Shown: in pieces, positions 8,338 through 17,827 of the stretch | Numbering within the stretch: position 1 is the first letter of the stretch | How the letters are laid out: every line of letters begins with the position of its first letter | DNA from: Beijerinckiaceae bacterium | GTDB taxonomy: Bacteria; Pseudomonadota; Alphaproteobacteria; Rhizobiales; Beijerinckiaceae | Assembly (NCBI GenBank): GCA_947475995.1 | Contig: CANJNI010000006.1 | Coordinates: 87,325 to 151,324, forward strand | Direction: 5' to 3' | DNA: 64,000 bases | Notes under the pieces: generated by a model | The model's input: only the letters and a program-made list of their open reading frames with translations | Told to the model about the DNA's origin: nothing | Database searches by the model: none | Translations under genes and position numbers: made by a program

Positions 8338-10533
8338 ATGCCATTTAATGCTCCGCTTCCGGTGAAGTTTATCCGGCAGGACCGGAAGCTGTATTGGCTG
8401 TTCGCCATTGTGCTGCTCCTTCCGCTGATCGGTTGGGGATTTACATCCTGGCAGCTTTACCGGTCCTTTGAAGAATCTGCGCGCGATCGCACGCTTCGTG
8501 TCGCCGACGTGCTGACCGAGCACGCGATCAAGACCTTCGAGACGCAGGAGCTTGTCGCCAGCCAGATCATGCAGCTTGTCGCCGGGATGGACGACGACAC
8601 AATCCGGCAGAAGGAAGCGGAAATCCACCTTGCCATGACCCGGCTGGTGGGGGCCTTCGAGCAATTGCAGGATATCTGGATCATCGACGCCAAGGGGCGG
8701 GTGCTGATCACATCCAAATATCTTCCTGCGCCGCGCGATGTCGTGGCGGCTGATCGCGAGTATTTTTTCGTCCATCGCGACCGCCTCTACTCGCCGGGCC
8801 GCTATTACGTGAGCGAGCATTTGCAGGGCCGGATCGATCCGTCGGCCTTTTTCTTCCAGACCAGTGTCGGGCGTTATGGTCCCAATGGCGAATTCCTGGG
8901 CGTCATCGCGCTGTCGATCGAACCGAAATATTTCGCGAATTTCTACGCCAAGGTGGCGGCCGGCGAATTTGCAGCCGTGGGGCTCGTGCGCGAAGACGGC
9001 TCGGTTCTGGCGCGCTATCCCGAACTTGCCAATACGCAGGTTCAGGCCCCGGCAGGCGTGTCTTTCCTCACCCAGATCAGGCAGGGCCGTGATCGCGGAA
9101 TCTATGAAGCGGTGTCGCCCTACGACAAGACTCCGCGCATCTATGCCTATCGGAGAATGCGGACCTATCCGCTTTATATTCTGGCGAGCACGGATTCATC
9201 CACTGTCTCGGCAAGCTGGGGAAATCAGGCGGTCAGTCATCTCTATTTCGGCTTGCCGGCACTTCTGGGCCTTGTGGGACTGATCATCTATTCGGCGCGT
9301 CAGCACCGCAGCATCGAGGCAGGAGTTGCCGAGCTGCAAAGCGAAGTGGAGCGGCGTCATTTGCTTCAGGAGCAATTGTACAATACGCAAAAGCTGGAAG
9401 TGCTCGGCCAGCTGACGGGCGGCGTGGCGCACGATTTCAACAATATCCTGCAGATCATCAGCGGCGGCGCTCGGCTGATCCAGAGACGGATCGGCGAGGC
9501 GGATCAGGTGGACCGCTTCGCGAAGGCCATTCTCGAAGCCACGCAACGCGGCGCATCGATCACCGGGCGGCTGCTGTCAATTGCCCGTCAGGGCGTGGTG
9601 AACAGGCAGGTCGTGAAGACTGAAGAATTGATGGAAGGCGTGCGCGAGATTGTCACGCACACGCTTCCCAGTTCGATCAAGATTCGTCTCGACGGAGCCA
9701 GGAACGTTCCGTCGGTACTGGCCGACAAGAGCCAACTTGAAATCGTGCTCATCAATCTCTGCACCAATGCGGCGGACGCCATGCCCAACGGCGGCTTTCT
9801 CTGGCTCTCTGCAAATGCGGCGGAAATCGGCGATGCATTCCACCCGGCTGGTTTGCCGCGTGGCCATTATGTGCGCCTGAGCGTCAGCGACACGGGCTTC
9901 GGGATGGAGCCGGAGCTGATCGGCCGCGTCACCGAGCCGTTCTTCACCACCAAGGCGCCGGGCAAGGGAACAGGCCTCGGGCTCGCGATGGCCAAGAGTT
10001 TTGCGGAACAGAACGCGGGTGCGCTGCAGATCGAGAGCAAGGTGGGGCAGGGCACGCGCGTCACGCTCTGGCTGCCGGTGTGTCACGACGCCGCCGACTA
10101 CAAGGTCGAAGCGACAATCGTGCAGACTCGGTTGCTGGACCAGCGCACCGGAAAGCTGCGCGTGCTGATCGTCGATGACGACGATCTCGTGCGCGAGGGA
10201 CTGGTCGAACAACTCGGCGTTGTTTTCGATGTCGTGCAGGCCTCGGGTGGTGAAAAGGCTCTCGAAATCCTGTCACAGATCGGCGGAGTTGACGCGCTGG
10301 TGACGGATCTGTCGATGCCGGGCCTCGATGGCGTGGGCTTGATCAAGGCTGTCCGGGCGCGCTTGCCGGATACGCCGGCGATTCTGTTGACCGGGTTCGC
10401 CAGCCTTGAAAGCGAAGCCGGGTTTGGCGTGGAAATCACGCAAAGGTTTGCGGTGTTGCGCAAGCCTGCGAGCGGGCAGGATGTCATCGACCGGCTTGAG
10501 GCCCTGATGGAGGGCGCAGCCGCCTCCGGGTGA
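8338..10533 (+). CDS. Hybrid sensor histidine kinase with extracytoplasmic Cache-like sensor, HisKA, HATPase and C-terminal receiver
   Basis: TM segments; H-box GGVAHDFNNILQII; GFGMEPELIGRVTEPFFTTKAPGKGTGLGLAM; receiver LIVDDDDLVREGL...VTDLSMPG...LLTGFA. Confidence 0.93.
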   Translation: MPFNAPLPVKFIRQDRKLYWLFAIVLLLPLIGWGFTSWQLYRSFEESARDRTLRVADVLTEHAIKTFETQELVASQIMQLVAGMDDDTIRQKEAEIHLAMTRLVGAFEQLQDIWIIDAKGRVLITSKYLPAPRDVVAADREYFFVHRDRLYSPGRYYVSEHLQGRIDPSAFFFQTSVGRYGPNGEFLGVIALSIEPKYFANFYAKVAAGEFAAVGLVREDGSVLARYPELANTQVQAPAGVSFLTQIRQGRDRGIYEAVSPYDKTPRIYAYRRMRTYPLYILASTDSSTVSASWGNQAVSHLYFGLPALLGLVGLIIYSARQHRSIEAGVAELQSEVERRHLLQEQLYNTQKLEVLGQLTGGVAHDFNNILQIISGGARLIQRRIGEADQVDRFAKAILEATQRGASITGRLLSIARQGVVNRQVVKTEELMEGVREIVTHTLPSSIKIRLDGARNVPSVLADKSQLEIVLINLCTNAADAMPNGGFLWLSANAAEIGDAFHPAGLPRGHYVRLSVSDTGFGMEPELIGRVTEPFFTTKAPGKGTGLGLAMAKSFAEQNAGALQIESKVGQGTRVTLWLPVCHDAADYKVEATIVQTRLLDQRTGKLRVLIVDDDDLVREGLVEQLGVVFDVVQASGGEKALEILSQIGGVDALVTDLSMPGLDGVGLIKAVRARLPDTPAILLTGFASLESEAGFGVEITQRFAVLRKPASGQDVIDRLEALMEGAAASG

Positions 10534-10590
10534 CAAGTCTGCGCGGTGGTGCGAACATGCGCGCCGTAGCATTTCTTCCCGCGAGCCTCC

Positions 10591-12195
10591 ATGCGGCTAG
10601 TTTCTTCGATAGACAAGCAATCAGCGTCCTTTTCTGAAAACGCCGCGCATATGAAATCGCTGGTGGCGGACCTCAGGGCAAAGGCGGCCGAGATAGCGCT
10701 TGGCGGCGACGAGCGCTCCCGCGAACGCCATTTATCGCGAGGCAAGATGTTGCCGCGCGAGCGGGTGCGGGCCTTGCTGGACCCCGGATCGCCTTTCCTC
10801 GAAATTGGCCAGATGGCGGCGTGGCGCATGTATGGCGGCGAGGCGCCTTCGGCGGGCCTGATCGCAGGCATCGGCCGCATCGCTGGGCGCGAATGCATGG
10901 TCGTCTGCAATGATGCGACTGTGAAGGGCGGAACCTACTACCCGATGACCGTGAAGAAGCATCTGCGGGCGCAGGAAATCGCCCGGGAAAATCATCTTCC
11001 GTGCCTCTATCTGGTGGACTCGGGCGGCGCCTATCTGCCGGCTCAGGATGAGGTGTTTCCGGACCGGGAGCACTTCGGCCGCATCTTTTTCAATCAGGCG
11101 AATATGTCTGCGATCGGCATCGCGCAGATCGCCGTCGTGATGGGGTCCTGCACAGCAGGCGGCGCCTATGTGCCGGCCATGGCGGACGAGAGCGTCATCG
11201 TGCGCAATCAGGGGACCATCTTTCTCGGCGGGCCTCCGCTGATAAAAGCCGCAACCGGGGAAGAGGTAACGGCCGAGGAGCTTGGAGGCGCCGAAGTTCA
11301 CGCCCGCGTGTCGGGCGTCAGCGACCATTATGCAATGGATGATCGCCACGCGTTGAACATCGCGCGCGAAATTGTCGGCTCGCTCAACCTCAAAAGACGC
11401 GAGCAGCCGGATGCCGTTGCGGCGCGGCCCCCGCAATATCCTGTCGACGACATCTATGGAATCATTCCGAAGGACGCCCGTACGCCTTACGATGTCCGGG
11501 AAGTCATTGCGCGCATCGTGGACGACAGCGATCTGCACGAGTTCAAGAAGCTTTATGGAACGACGCTCGTCTGCGGATTCGCGCACATTCAGGGACATGC
11601 AGTCGGCATACTCGCGAACAATGGGGTGCTGTTTTCTGAAAGCGCCCTGAAGGGCGCGCATTTCATTGAACTCTGCTGCCAGCGCAACATCCCGCTCGTG
11701 TTCCTGCAGAACATCACAGGGTTCATGGTGGGAAAGAAGCACGAGGCCGGCGGCATCGCGCGCGACGGCGCAAAGCTCGTGACGGCTGTCGCCTGCGCGA
11801 AGGTGCCGAAGTTCACGATCATCATCGGCGGTTCTTATGGCGCAGGAAACTACGGCATGTGCGGACGGGCCTTCGGGCCGCGCTTCCTGTGGATGTGGCC
11901 CAACGCACGCATCGGGGTGATGGGCAGCGAGACAGCGCCTGCCGTCCTGGCGCAGGTGCGTCGGGATGCGCTGGCCGCGCAGGGCCGCGATTGGTCGCCC
12001 AGCGAAGAAGCCGAATTCATGAAACCCATCCGCGAGCAATATGAAACGCAGGGGCACCCCTATTATGCGACGGCGCGGCTTTGGGATGATGGAATCATCG
12101 ACCCTGCCGATACACGCATGGTGCTGGGCCTGGGCCTCGCGGCAGCCGCAAATGCGCCGACGGAAGAAACACGTTTCGGTGTGTTCAGGATGTAG
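10591..12195 (+). CDS. Acyl-CoA carboxylase carboxyltransferase subunit (methylcrotonyl-CoA carboxylase beta-like)
   Basis: [78 protein letters not shown] typical of MCC beta. Confidence 0.9.
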   Translation: MRLVSSIDKQSASFSENAAHMKSLVADLRAKAAEIALGGDERSRERHLSRGKMLPRERVRALLDPGSPFLEIGQMAAWRMYGGEAPSAGLIAGIGRIAGRECMVVCNDATVKGGTYYPMTVKKHLRAQEIARENHLPCLYLVDSGGAYLPAQDEVFPDREHFGRIFFNQANMSAIGIAQIAVVMGSCTAGGAYVPAMADESVIVRNQGTIFLGGPPLIKAATGEEVTAEELGGAEVHARVSGVSDHYAMDDRHALNIAREIVGSLNLKRREQPDAVAARPPQYPVDDIYGIIPKDARTPYDVREVIARIVDDSDLHEFKKLYGTTLVCGFAHIQGHAVGILANNGVLFSESALKGAHFIELCCQRNIPLVFLQNITGFMVGKKHEAGGIARDGAKLVTAVACAKVPKFTIIIGGSYGAGNYGMCGRAFGPRFLWMWPNARIGVMGSETAPAVLAQVRRDALAAQGRDWSPSEEAEFMKPIREQYETQGHPYYATARLWDDGIIDPADTRMVLGLGLAAAANAPTEETRFGVFRM

Positions 12196-12197
12196 TC

Positions 12198-14183
12198 ATG
12201 TTCGACAAGATCCTCATTGCAAATCGCGGTGAAATCGCCTGCAGGATCATGCGGACGTGCCGCCGCATGGGTGTCCGGACCGTCGCGGTCTATTCCGACG
12301 CAGACGCAAGCGCCTTGCATGTGCGAGCGGCCGATGAGGCTGTGCGGCTGGGGCCGGCGCCTGCGGCGGACAGCTATCTGAAGGGCGAGGCGATCATCGC
12401 GGCTGCGTTGCAGTTCGGCGCACAAGCGATCCATCCGGGCTACGGGTTCCTGTCCGAGCGCGCTGAATTTGCGCTCGCGTGCCATGCGGCCGGCATCGTC
12501 TTCATTGGTCCTCCGGTGGAGGCGATCCGGACGATGGGCCTGAAGGGCGCAGCCAAGATCCTGATGCGGGAAGCGGAGGTTCCGGTTCTGCCGGGCTATG
12601 AGGGAACTGAACAGAGCGACGATTTTCTGATGCAGCAGGCTGTGGCGACCGGCTGGCCCTTGCTGATCAAGGCGGAAGCAGGCGGCGGCGGAAAGGGGAT
12701 GCGCAAGGTCGTCTCGCCCGATGAGTTCCTGCCAGCACTTGCCGGAGCGCGCCGCGAAGCGCTTGCGGCATTCGGCGATCACCGCGTCGTGCTGGAAAAA
12801 TATCTGGCGCAGGCGCGCCATATCGAAGTGCAGGTGTTCGGCGATCAGTCCGGCAATGTGGTGCATCTTTTCGAACGTGATTGTTCGGTCCAGCGGCGGC
12901 ACCAGAAAATCATCGAGGAAGCTCCGGCGTTCGGCCTTCCGGACGAGATGCGAGCCGCGATGGGCGCCGCCGCCGTGGCAGCCGCGAAGGCGGTGAACTA
13001 CACGGGCGCAGGAACAGTCGAGTTCATCGCGGATGTGTCGGCAGGACTGCGTCCCGACCGCTTCTACTTCATGGAAATGAATACGCGCCTGCAGGTCGAA
13101 CATCCGGTGACGGAGGCGATCACCGGCGTCGATCTTGTCGAATGGCAGTTGCGAATTGCGGCGGGCGAGAGGTTGCCTCTGGGGCAGGAGCAGATTTCAT
13201 TCGACGGCCACGCGATCGAAGCGCGCATCTATGCAGAAAATCCGGCACAGGGGTTTCTCCCCTCGACCGGTCAGTTGCTTCATCTGCGGGCTCCGGGGAG
13301 TTCGCGCTTCGTGCGCGTCGATACGGGCGTGCGGCAAGGCGATACGGTGACGCTTCACTATGATCCGATGATCGCCAAGCTCGTGGCGCGGGGCGCTTCG
13401 CGGGAAGACGCGCTTCGCCGTTTGCGTCTTGCGCTTGAAGCCTATGAAATAGCCGGTCCGCACACGAACAGGGATTTCCTGCTGCGGGTCGCGGAGCATC
13501 AGGCCTTCGCGGCCGGAGACGTCGACACAGGTTTTGTGGACAAACACGCGACAGACCTGCTGGCCGCTACTGAAGATGTGGCGGATGTTCTGGTGTTGGC
13601 GACGCTTCATCTGATGCTCATGCGTCGCACCCTTGCAGGCCCGCAATCTGCGTGGGACGAGTCCTGCTGCTGGCACAACAATCTCGATGTGCGCGAGACG
13701 TTCCGTTTTACGCGTGGCGACGTGGGGCATGAGGTTGTCGCGGTTCACGCGCGTGGCCGCCTTTCGCTGATATGTGGCGAGCGCACTTTCGATATAGCAA
13801 GCTATCGTGAGGATGCCGGCCATATCGAGGTCGAATGCGGCGGCCGGCGGCTTCGAAGCGCTGTCGCACAGGGCGATGCGGAATTGACGATCATCACGCG
13901 CCGCCAGACCGTACGGCTGATGCTCGACGCGAATGTTCGAGCCGATGATGCGGAAGAGGGGTCGTCCGCCGGCGTTGTCGACGCGCCCATGCCGGGGCGC
14001 GTCATCGAAGTGTTTGTCCGCGATGGCGACAGCGTCGAGAGAAATGCACCGGTTCTGGTGCTGGAAGCGATGAAGATGGAATATACGATCCGGGCTCCGG
14101 TGGCCGGAGCTGTTCGGTCTCTTTTGCTGCGCGCAGGCGATCAGGTCAGCGAAGGTGCGCGGCTTTTTGCCATCGAACCATAG
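12198..14183 (+). CDS. Acyl-CoA carboxylase biotin carboxylase/BCCP subunit (methylcrotonyl-CoA carboxylase alpha-like)
   Basis: MFDKILIANRGEIACRIMRT; GGGGKGMR; EMNTRLQVEHPVTE; C-terminal biotin site EAMKMEY. Confidence 0.92.
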   Translation: MFDKILIANRGEIACRIMRTCRRMGVRTVAVYSDADASALHVRAADEAVRLGPAPAADSYLKGEAIIAAALQFGAQAIHPGYGFLSERAEFALACHAAGIVFIGPPVEAIRTMGLKGAAKILMREAEVPVLPGYEGTEQSDDFLMQQAVATGWPLLIKAEAGGGGKGMRKVVSPDEFLPALAGARREALAAFGDHRVVLEKYLAQARHIEVQVFGDQSGNVVHLFERDCSVQRRHQKIIEEAPAFGLPDEMRAAMGAAAVAAAKAVNYTGAGTVEFIADVSAGLRPDRFYFMEMNTRLQVEHPVTEAITGVDLVEWQLRIAAGERLPLGQEQISFDGHAIEARIYAENPAQGFLPSTGQLLHLRAPGSSRFVRVDTGVRQGDTVTLHYDPMIAKLVARGASREDALRRLRLALEAYEIAGPHTNRDFLLRVAEHQAFAAGDVDTGFVDKHATDLLAATEDVADVLVLATLHLMLMRRTLAGPQSAWDESCCWHNNLDVRETFRFTRGDVGHEVVAVHARGRLSLICGERTFDIASYREDAGHIEVECGGRRLRSAVAQGDAELTIITRRQTVRLMLDANVRADDAEEGSSAGVVDAPMPGRVIEVFVRDGDSVERNAPVLVLEAMKMEYTIRAPVAGAVRSLLLRAGDQVSEGARLFAIEP

Positions 14184-15806
14184 TCAACTGTGCAGGCCGG
14201 GCGCTTCGTGTCCGGTGCGGGCGACATATTCGGTGTAGCCGCCCCCATAGGCGTGAACGCCGTCGGGCGTGAGTTCGAGAACACGGTTCGACAATGCGGC
14301 GAGAAAATGCCGATCGTGCGAAACGAACAGCATGGTGCCTTCATAATTGCCGAGCGCGGCGATGAGCATTTCCTTGGTGGTCATGTCGAGGTGGTTGGTT
14401 GGTTCGTCCAGCACCAGGAAATTCGGCGGATCGTAAAGCATCTTCGCCATGACCAGGCGGGCCTTCTCGCCGCCGGACAAAACGCGGCATTTCTTCTCGA
14501 CATCGTCGCCCGAAAATCCGAAGCAGCCTGCTAGATTGCGCAGCGAGCCCTGTCCGGCTTGCGGAAATGAATGTTCCAGCGACTCGAAGATCGTCTCGTC
14601 GCCATCGAGCAGTTCCATGGCATGCTGGGCGAAGTAACCCATCTTGACGCTGCCGCCGACCGTCACGCTTCCGGCGTCCGGCTGCGAGGCGCCGGCGATG
14701 AGCTTCAGGAGAGTCGACTTGCCTGCGCCGTTGACGCCCAGCACGCACCAGCGCTCGCGCCGCCGGATCTCAAGGTTGAAATCGTCATAGACGCGCAGGC
14801 TGCCGTAGCTTTTCGAAATCTTCTTCAGGCTGGCGACATCGTCGCCGGAGCGAGGCGCCGGCGGAAAATCGAACAGGACCGTCTGGCGACGCTTCGGGGG
14901 TTCGACGCGGTCGATCTTTTCCAGTTTCTTGACGCGGCTCTGCACCTGAGACGCATGGGAAGCGCGCGCCTTGAAACGTTCGATGAACTTGATTTCCTTG
15001 GCGAGCATCGCCTGCTGGCGTTCGAATTGCGCCTGCTGCTGCTTCTCGTTCAGCGCTCGCTGCTGCTCGTAGAATTCGTAATTGCCCGAATAGGTGTTGA
15101 GGCTGCCGGCGTCGATCTCGATGATCTTCGTGACGATGCGGTTCATGAACTCGCGATCGTGCGAGGTCATGAGCAGCGCCCCTTCGTAGCCCTTCAGGAA
15201 CTGCTCCAGCCAGATCAGGCTTTCGAGATCGAGATGGTTGCTGGGCTCGTCCAGCAGCATCGCGTCCGGCCGCATGAGCAGAATGCGAGCCAACGCGACG
15301 CGCATCTTCCAGCCGCCCGAGAGCAGGCCGACGTCGCCGTCCATCATCTCGGGAGAGAAGCTGAGGCCTGCCAGCACCTCGCGGGCGCGCCCGTCCAGCG
15401 CATAGCCGTCGAGTTCCTCGAAACGGGCCTGAACTTCGCCGTAGCGCTGGATGATGTCGTCCATCTCGTCTGCGCGGTCGGGGTCCGCCATTGCGGATTC
15501 CAGTTCGCGGAGTTCCGCCGCGACTTCGCTGACCGGACCAGCGCCGTCCATGACCTCGGCCACCGCGCTGCGGCCGCCCATCTCGCCTACATCCTGCGAA
15601 AAATATCCTATGGTGACGCCGCGATCGACCGCCACCTGGCCTTCGTCGGGCTGTTCGCGGCTGGTGATCATCCTGAACAGGGTTGTCTTGCCTGCTCCGT
15701 TCGGCCCTACGAGACCGACCTTTTCGCCACGCAGGATGGTGGCCGAGGCCTCGATGAACAGGAGCTGGTGTCCGTTCTGCTTGCTGATGTTTTCAAGGCG
15801 AATCAT
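14184..15806 (-). CDS. ABC-F family ATP-binding protein (tandem ATPase)
   Basis: Two Walker A ([18 protein letters not shown]), two LSGG signatures, two DEPxNHLD, ABC-F linker; no TM. Confidence 0.93.
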   Translation of the reverse strand: MIRLENISKQNGHQLLFIEASATILRGEKVGLVGPNGAGKTTLFRMITSREQPDEGQVAVDRGVTIGYFSQDVGEMGGRSAVAEVMDGAGPVSEVAAELRELESAMADPDRADEMDDIIQRYGEVQARFEELDGYALDGRAREVLAGLSFSPEMMDGDVGLLSGGWKMRVALARILLMRPDAMLLDEPSNHLDLESLIWLEQFLKGYEGALLMTSHDREFMNRIVTKIIEIDAGSLNTYSGNYEFYEQQRALNEKQQQAQFERQQAMLAKEIKFIERFKARASHASQVQSRVKKLEKIDRVEPPKRRQTVLFDFPPAPRSGDDVASLKKISKSYGSLRVYDDFNLEIRRRERWCVLGVNGAGKSTLLKLIAGASQPDAGSVTVGGSVKMGYFAQHAMELLDGDETIFESLEHSFPQAGQGSLRNLAGCFGFSGDDVEKKCRVLSGGEKARLVMAKMLYDPPNFLVLDEPTNHLDMTTKEMLIAALGNYEGTMLFVSHDRHFLAALSNRVLELTPDGVHAYGGGYTEYVARTGHEAPGLHS

Positions 15807-15881
15807 GGCGGTCCGGCGAAAGGTTTTCCGGGGCGTCTTAAGCCATTCGGCCGGTGCTTGGAAATCCGTTGGCGGCCTCTG

Positions 15882-16766
15882 TCAGGACGACATGTCCACG
15901 ACTTCCCGGATTGCGGCGGCCGTGGCCGCATCGAGACCGGCGGGCACAAAGGTCACGGTCCGCACATAGGACTGCATCATGTATTTATACATGACAAGCG
16001 CAGCCATGTAGGAGCCCGCAACCGAGGGACTGTCCTCGCTCTCGTAAAGCAGGATTTTCGGGTATCGAAGGCGCATCAGTTCAGATGTGTGAGCGACATT
16101 CACCAGTCCGATCTCGTTGCTCGCGCTGAGGCCGCGATAGATGCCCTGCGTGTCCGAGACGGCCTTGGTGCGGACGTCGTTGCGGCGCGATGCCGGATAT
16201 TTCGTATAGAAAATATCGCTGTAGCCCGGCGAGACCAGCATGGCGGGCTGCGACTTGCTCGCTTTGGCTGCGAGTATGAGCTTTGCCCCATAGTCGACGA
16301 AATCGCGGCGGGTTTCGTTGGACTTGCGCGGGTTGATTTCACCCTGAAGCAGGACGTGGTCCCACTTGTTCTTCAGGGCGCTCTGGACTCCGGAGCTTTC
16401 CCAATGCGTCTTGAATGCGACATCCTTGCCGGTTTTGGTCGTGACCGAGAACCGCACGGGTGCATTGGCCGACTTGCCGATGTCCTCCAGCATGTCGGCG
16501 ATCTCGTGCTGGATGGTCCGGTTGCTGCCGATGATCAGAACGGTCCTGACCGGCCGGGAATCGAAGAACTTGGAGAAAGGCTTCGCGATGGTCGCGAAAG
16601 CGGCGCTGACGGGCGGCACAAACCAGACAAGCAGGAAGAGGGCGAATGCGCCTAGGATGACGCCGATCAGCGTCTTTTCGAGCCGGGAATCGCTATCGCC
16701 CGCTGCGGTTGCAGCAACGCGCTGCGAGCCGCGATTCCCAAATCCTGCCACCCCGTTCCCTGACAT
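15882..16766 (-). CDS. Membrane-anchored SGNH/GDSL-like (DUF4886-like) protein, apparently lacking catalytic residues
   Basis: Single N-terminal TM (TLIGVILGAFALFLLVWFVPPV); VLIIGSNRTIQHEIADML, KWDHVLLQGEINPR, LLYESEDSPSVAGSYMAALV follow the fold pattern but not the Ser/Asp/His residues. Confidence 0.6.
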   Translation of the reverse strand: MSGNGVAGFGNRGSQRVAATAAGDSDSRLEKTLIGVILGAFALFLLVWFVPPVSAAFATIAKPFSKFFDSRPVRTVLIIGSNRTIQHEIADMLEDIGKSANAPVRFSVTTKTGKDVAFKTHWESSGVQSALKNKWDHVLLQGEINPRKSNETRRDFVDYGAKLILAAKASKSQPAMLVSPGYSDIFYTKYPASRRNDVRTKAVSDTQGIYRGLSASNEIGLVNVAHTSELMRLRYPKILLYESEDSPSVAGSYMAALVMYKYMMQSYVRTVTFVPAGLDAATAAAIREVVDMSS

Positions 16767-16949
16767 TGCCGTCTCCGGTGCCTGCGGCGGACACTAGCGG
16801 GCATTTCTTGATGTTCTTCCCTGACCGGGGCGCCCGTGGAGTCGGGCGGTCTTGCTTTCCTTGGCGTTTGGTTGACGGGCGGTTACGTCTGCGGCTCAAA
16901 TCCAATGGAGACTCCCTGCAACGGCGGGTCCAGAAAGTCGGGATTCACA

Positions 16950-17771
16950 ATGGTTCAGCACACCGACCCCAAGGTCCATATGGGCACAATCACCGGCGGG
17001 GAGGCGCGGGACATTTACGCCGCGAATCCTGTCGTCCTGTTGCCGCTCGGCAGTCACGAGGATCAGGGCCCGCACGCCATGATGGGCGACTACCTGCTTG
17101 CGGAGACGATGAGCGAGATCATCGCGCTGAAGGCCACGCGGGCCGGGACACGCACGGTCGTGGCGCCTGTCCTGCCATACGGCGGGCAGGACTTCTTCGG
17201 GCCGATGATCGGCGGCATGACGATCACGCCTGCGGTGCTGACGGGCGTCATCACCGACCTCGTCGCGTCACTGCACCGGAACGGACTGACGCGCGTGATT
17301 GTCATCAACGGTCACGGCGGTAATGTGGGGCCGATCTATGAAGTGACGCGCGAGATCTATCGCCGCACGAAGCAGATCGTTCCGAGCCTCTATCTGTGGC
17401 GCATCGCCTATCCGATGCTCGCGAAGGTCATCGGGGCGGAGAAGGCCGCAACGGCGGCCAGCCACGGTTCCGATCCGCTGACCAGCGTCGGCCTGCATCT
17501 GCATCCGGAGTGGATGCGGATGGATCTCGCCCCCGAACCGAAGCCGATGCAAAGGCTCGATGCGCTCGATCTGCCGTTTACCGGCCTTGGCACGGCGAGC
17601 TTTGAGGGTGCGGAAGTGGCGGTGCCGCACGAATATGACGAGGTTTACAATCTGGGCGTCGGCAAGGGCGATCCGCGCATGGGCTCGGCCGAGACAGGCG
17701 AGAAGCTCACCGAAATGGTGACCGACGTGTGCGCGCGCTTTGTGCAGCATTTTGCGGCGCGCGTGAGCTGA
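16950..17771 (+). CDS. Creatininase family protein
   Basis: VLLPLGSHEDQGPHAMMGDYLLAE, VINGHGGNVGPI; ATG at 16950. Confidence 0.9.
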   Translation: MVQHTDPKVHMGTITGGEARDIYAANPVVLLPLGSHEDQGPHAMMGDYLLAETMSEIIALKATRAGTRTVVAPVLPYGGQDFFGPMIGGMTITPAVLTGVITDLVASLHRNGLTRVIVINGHGGNVGPIYEVTREIYRRTKQIVPSLYLWRIAYPMLAKVIGAEKAATAASHGSDPLTSVGLHLHPEWMRMDLAPEPKPMQRLDALDLPFTGLGTASFEGAEVAVPHEYDEVYNLGVGKGDPRMGSAETGEKLTEMVTDVCARFVQHFAARVS

Positions 17772-17778
17772 AATGCGA

Positions 17779-17804
17779 ATGCCGGACGCGAGAGCGTCCG
17801 GCAT
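17779..17804. terminator. Perfect hairpin between convergent genes (ATGCCGGACGC-GAGA-GCGTCCGGCAT)
   Basis: 11-bp perfect stem with GAGA tetraloop, between stop codons of 16950-17771(+) and 17828-19966(-); no U-tract. Confidence 0.6.
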
Positions 17805-17827
17805 GTCCGGTTGCGGCGACTTCGTGT

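Noticed and set aside
10732-12057. 441-aa minus-strand ORF
   Set aside because: Antisense shadow of the carboxyltransferase gene.
14571-16655. 694-aa plus-strand ORF antisense to the ABC-F and SGNH-like genes
   Set aside because: High-GC shadow ORF; low-complexity translation with no domain pattern, fully antisense to two convincing genes.
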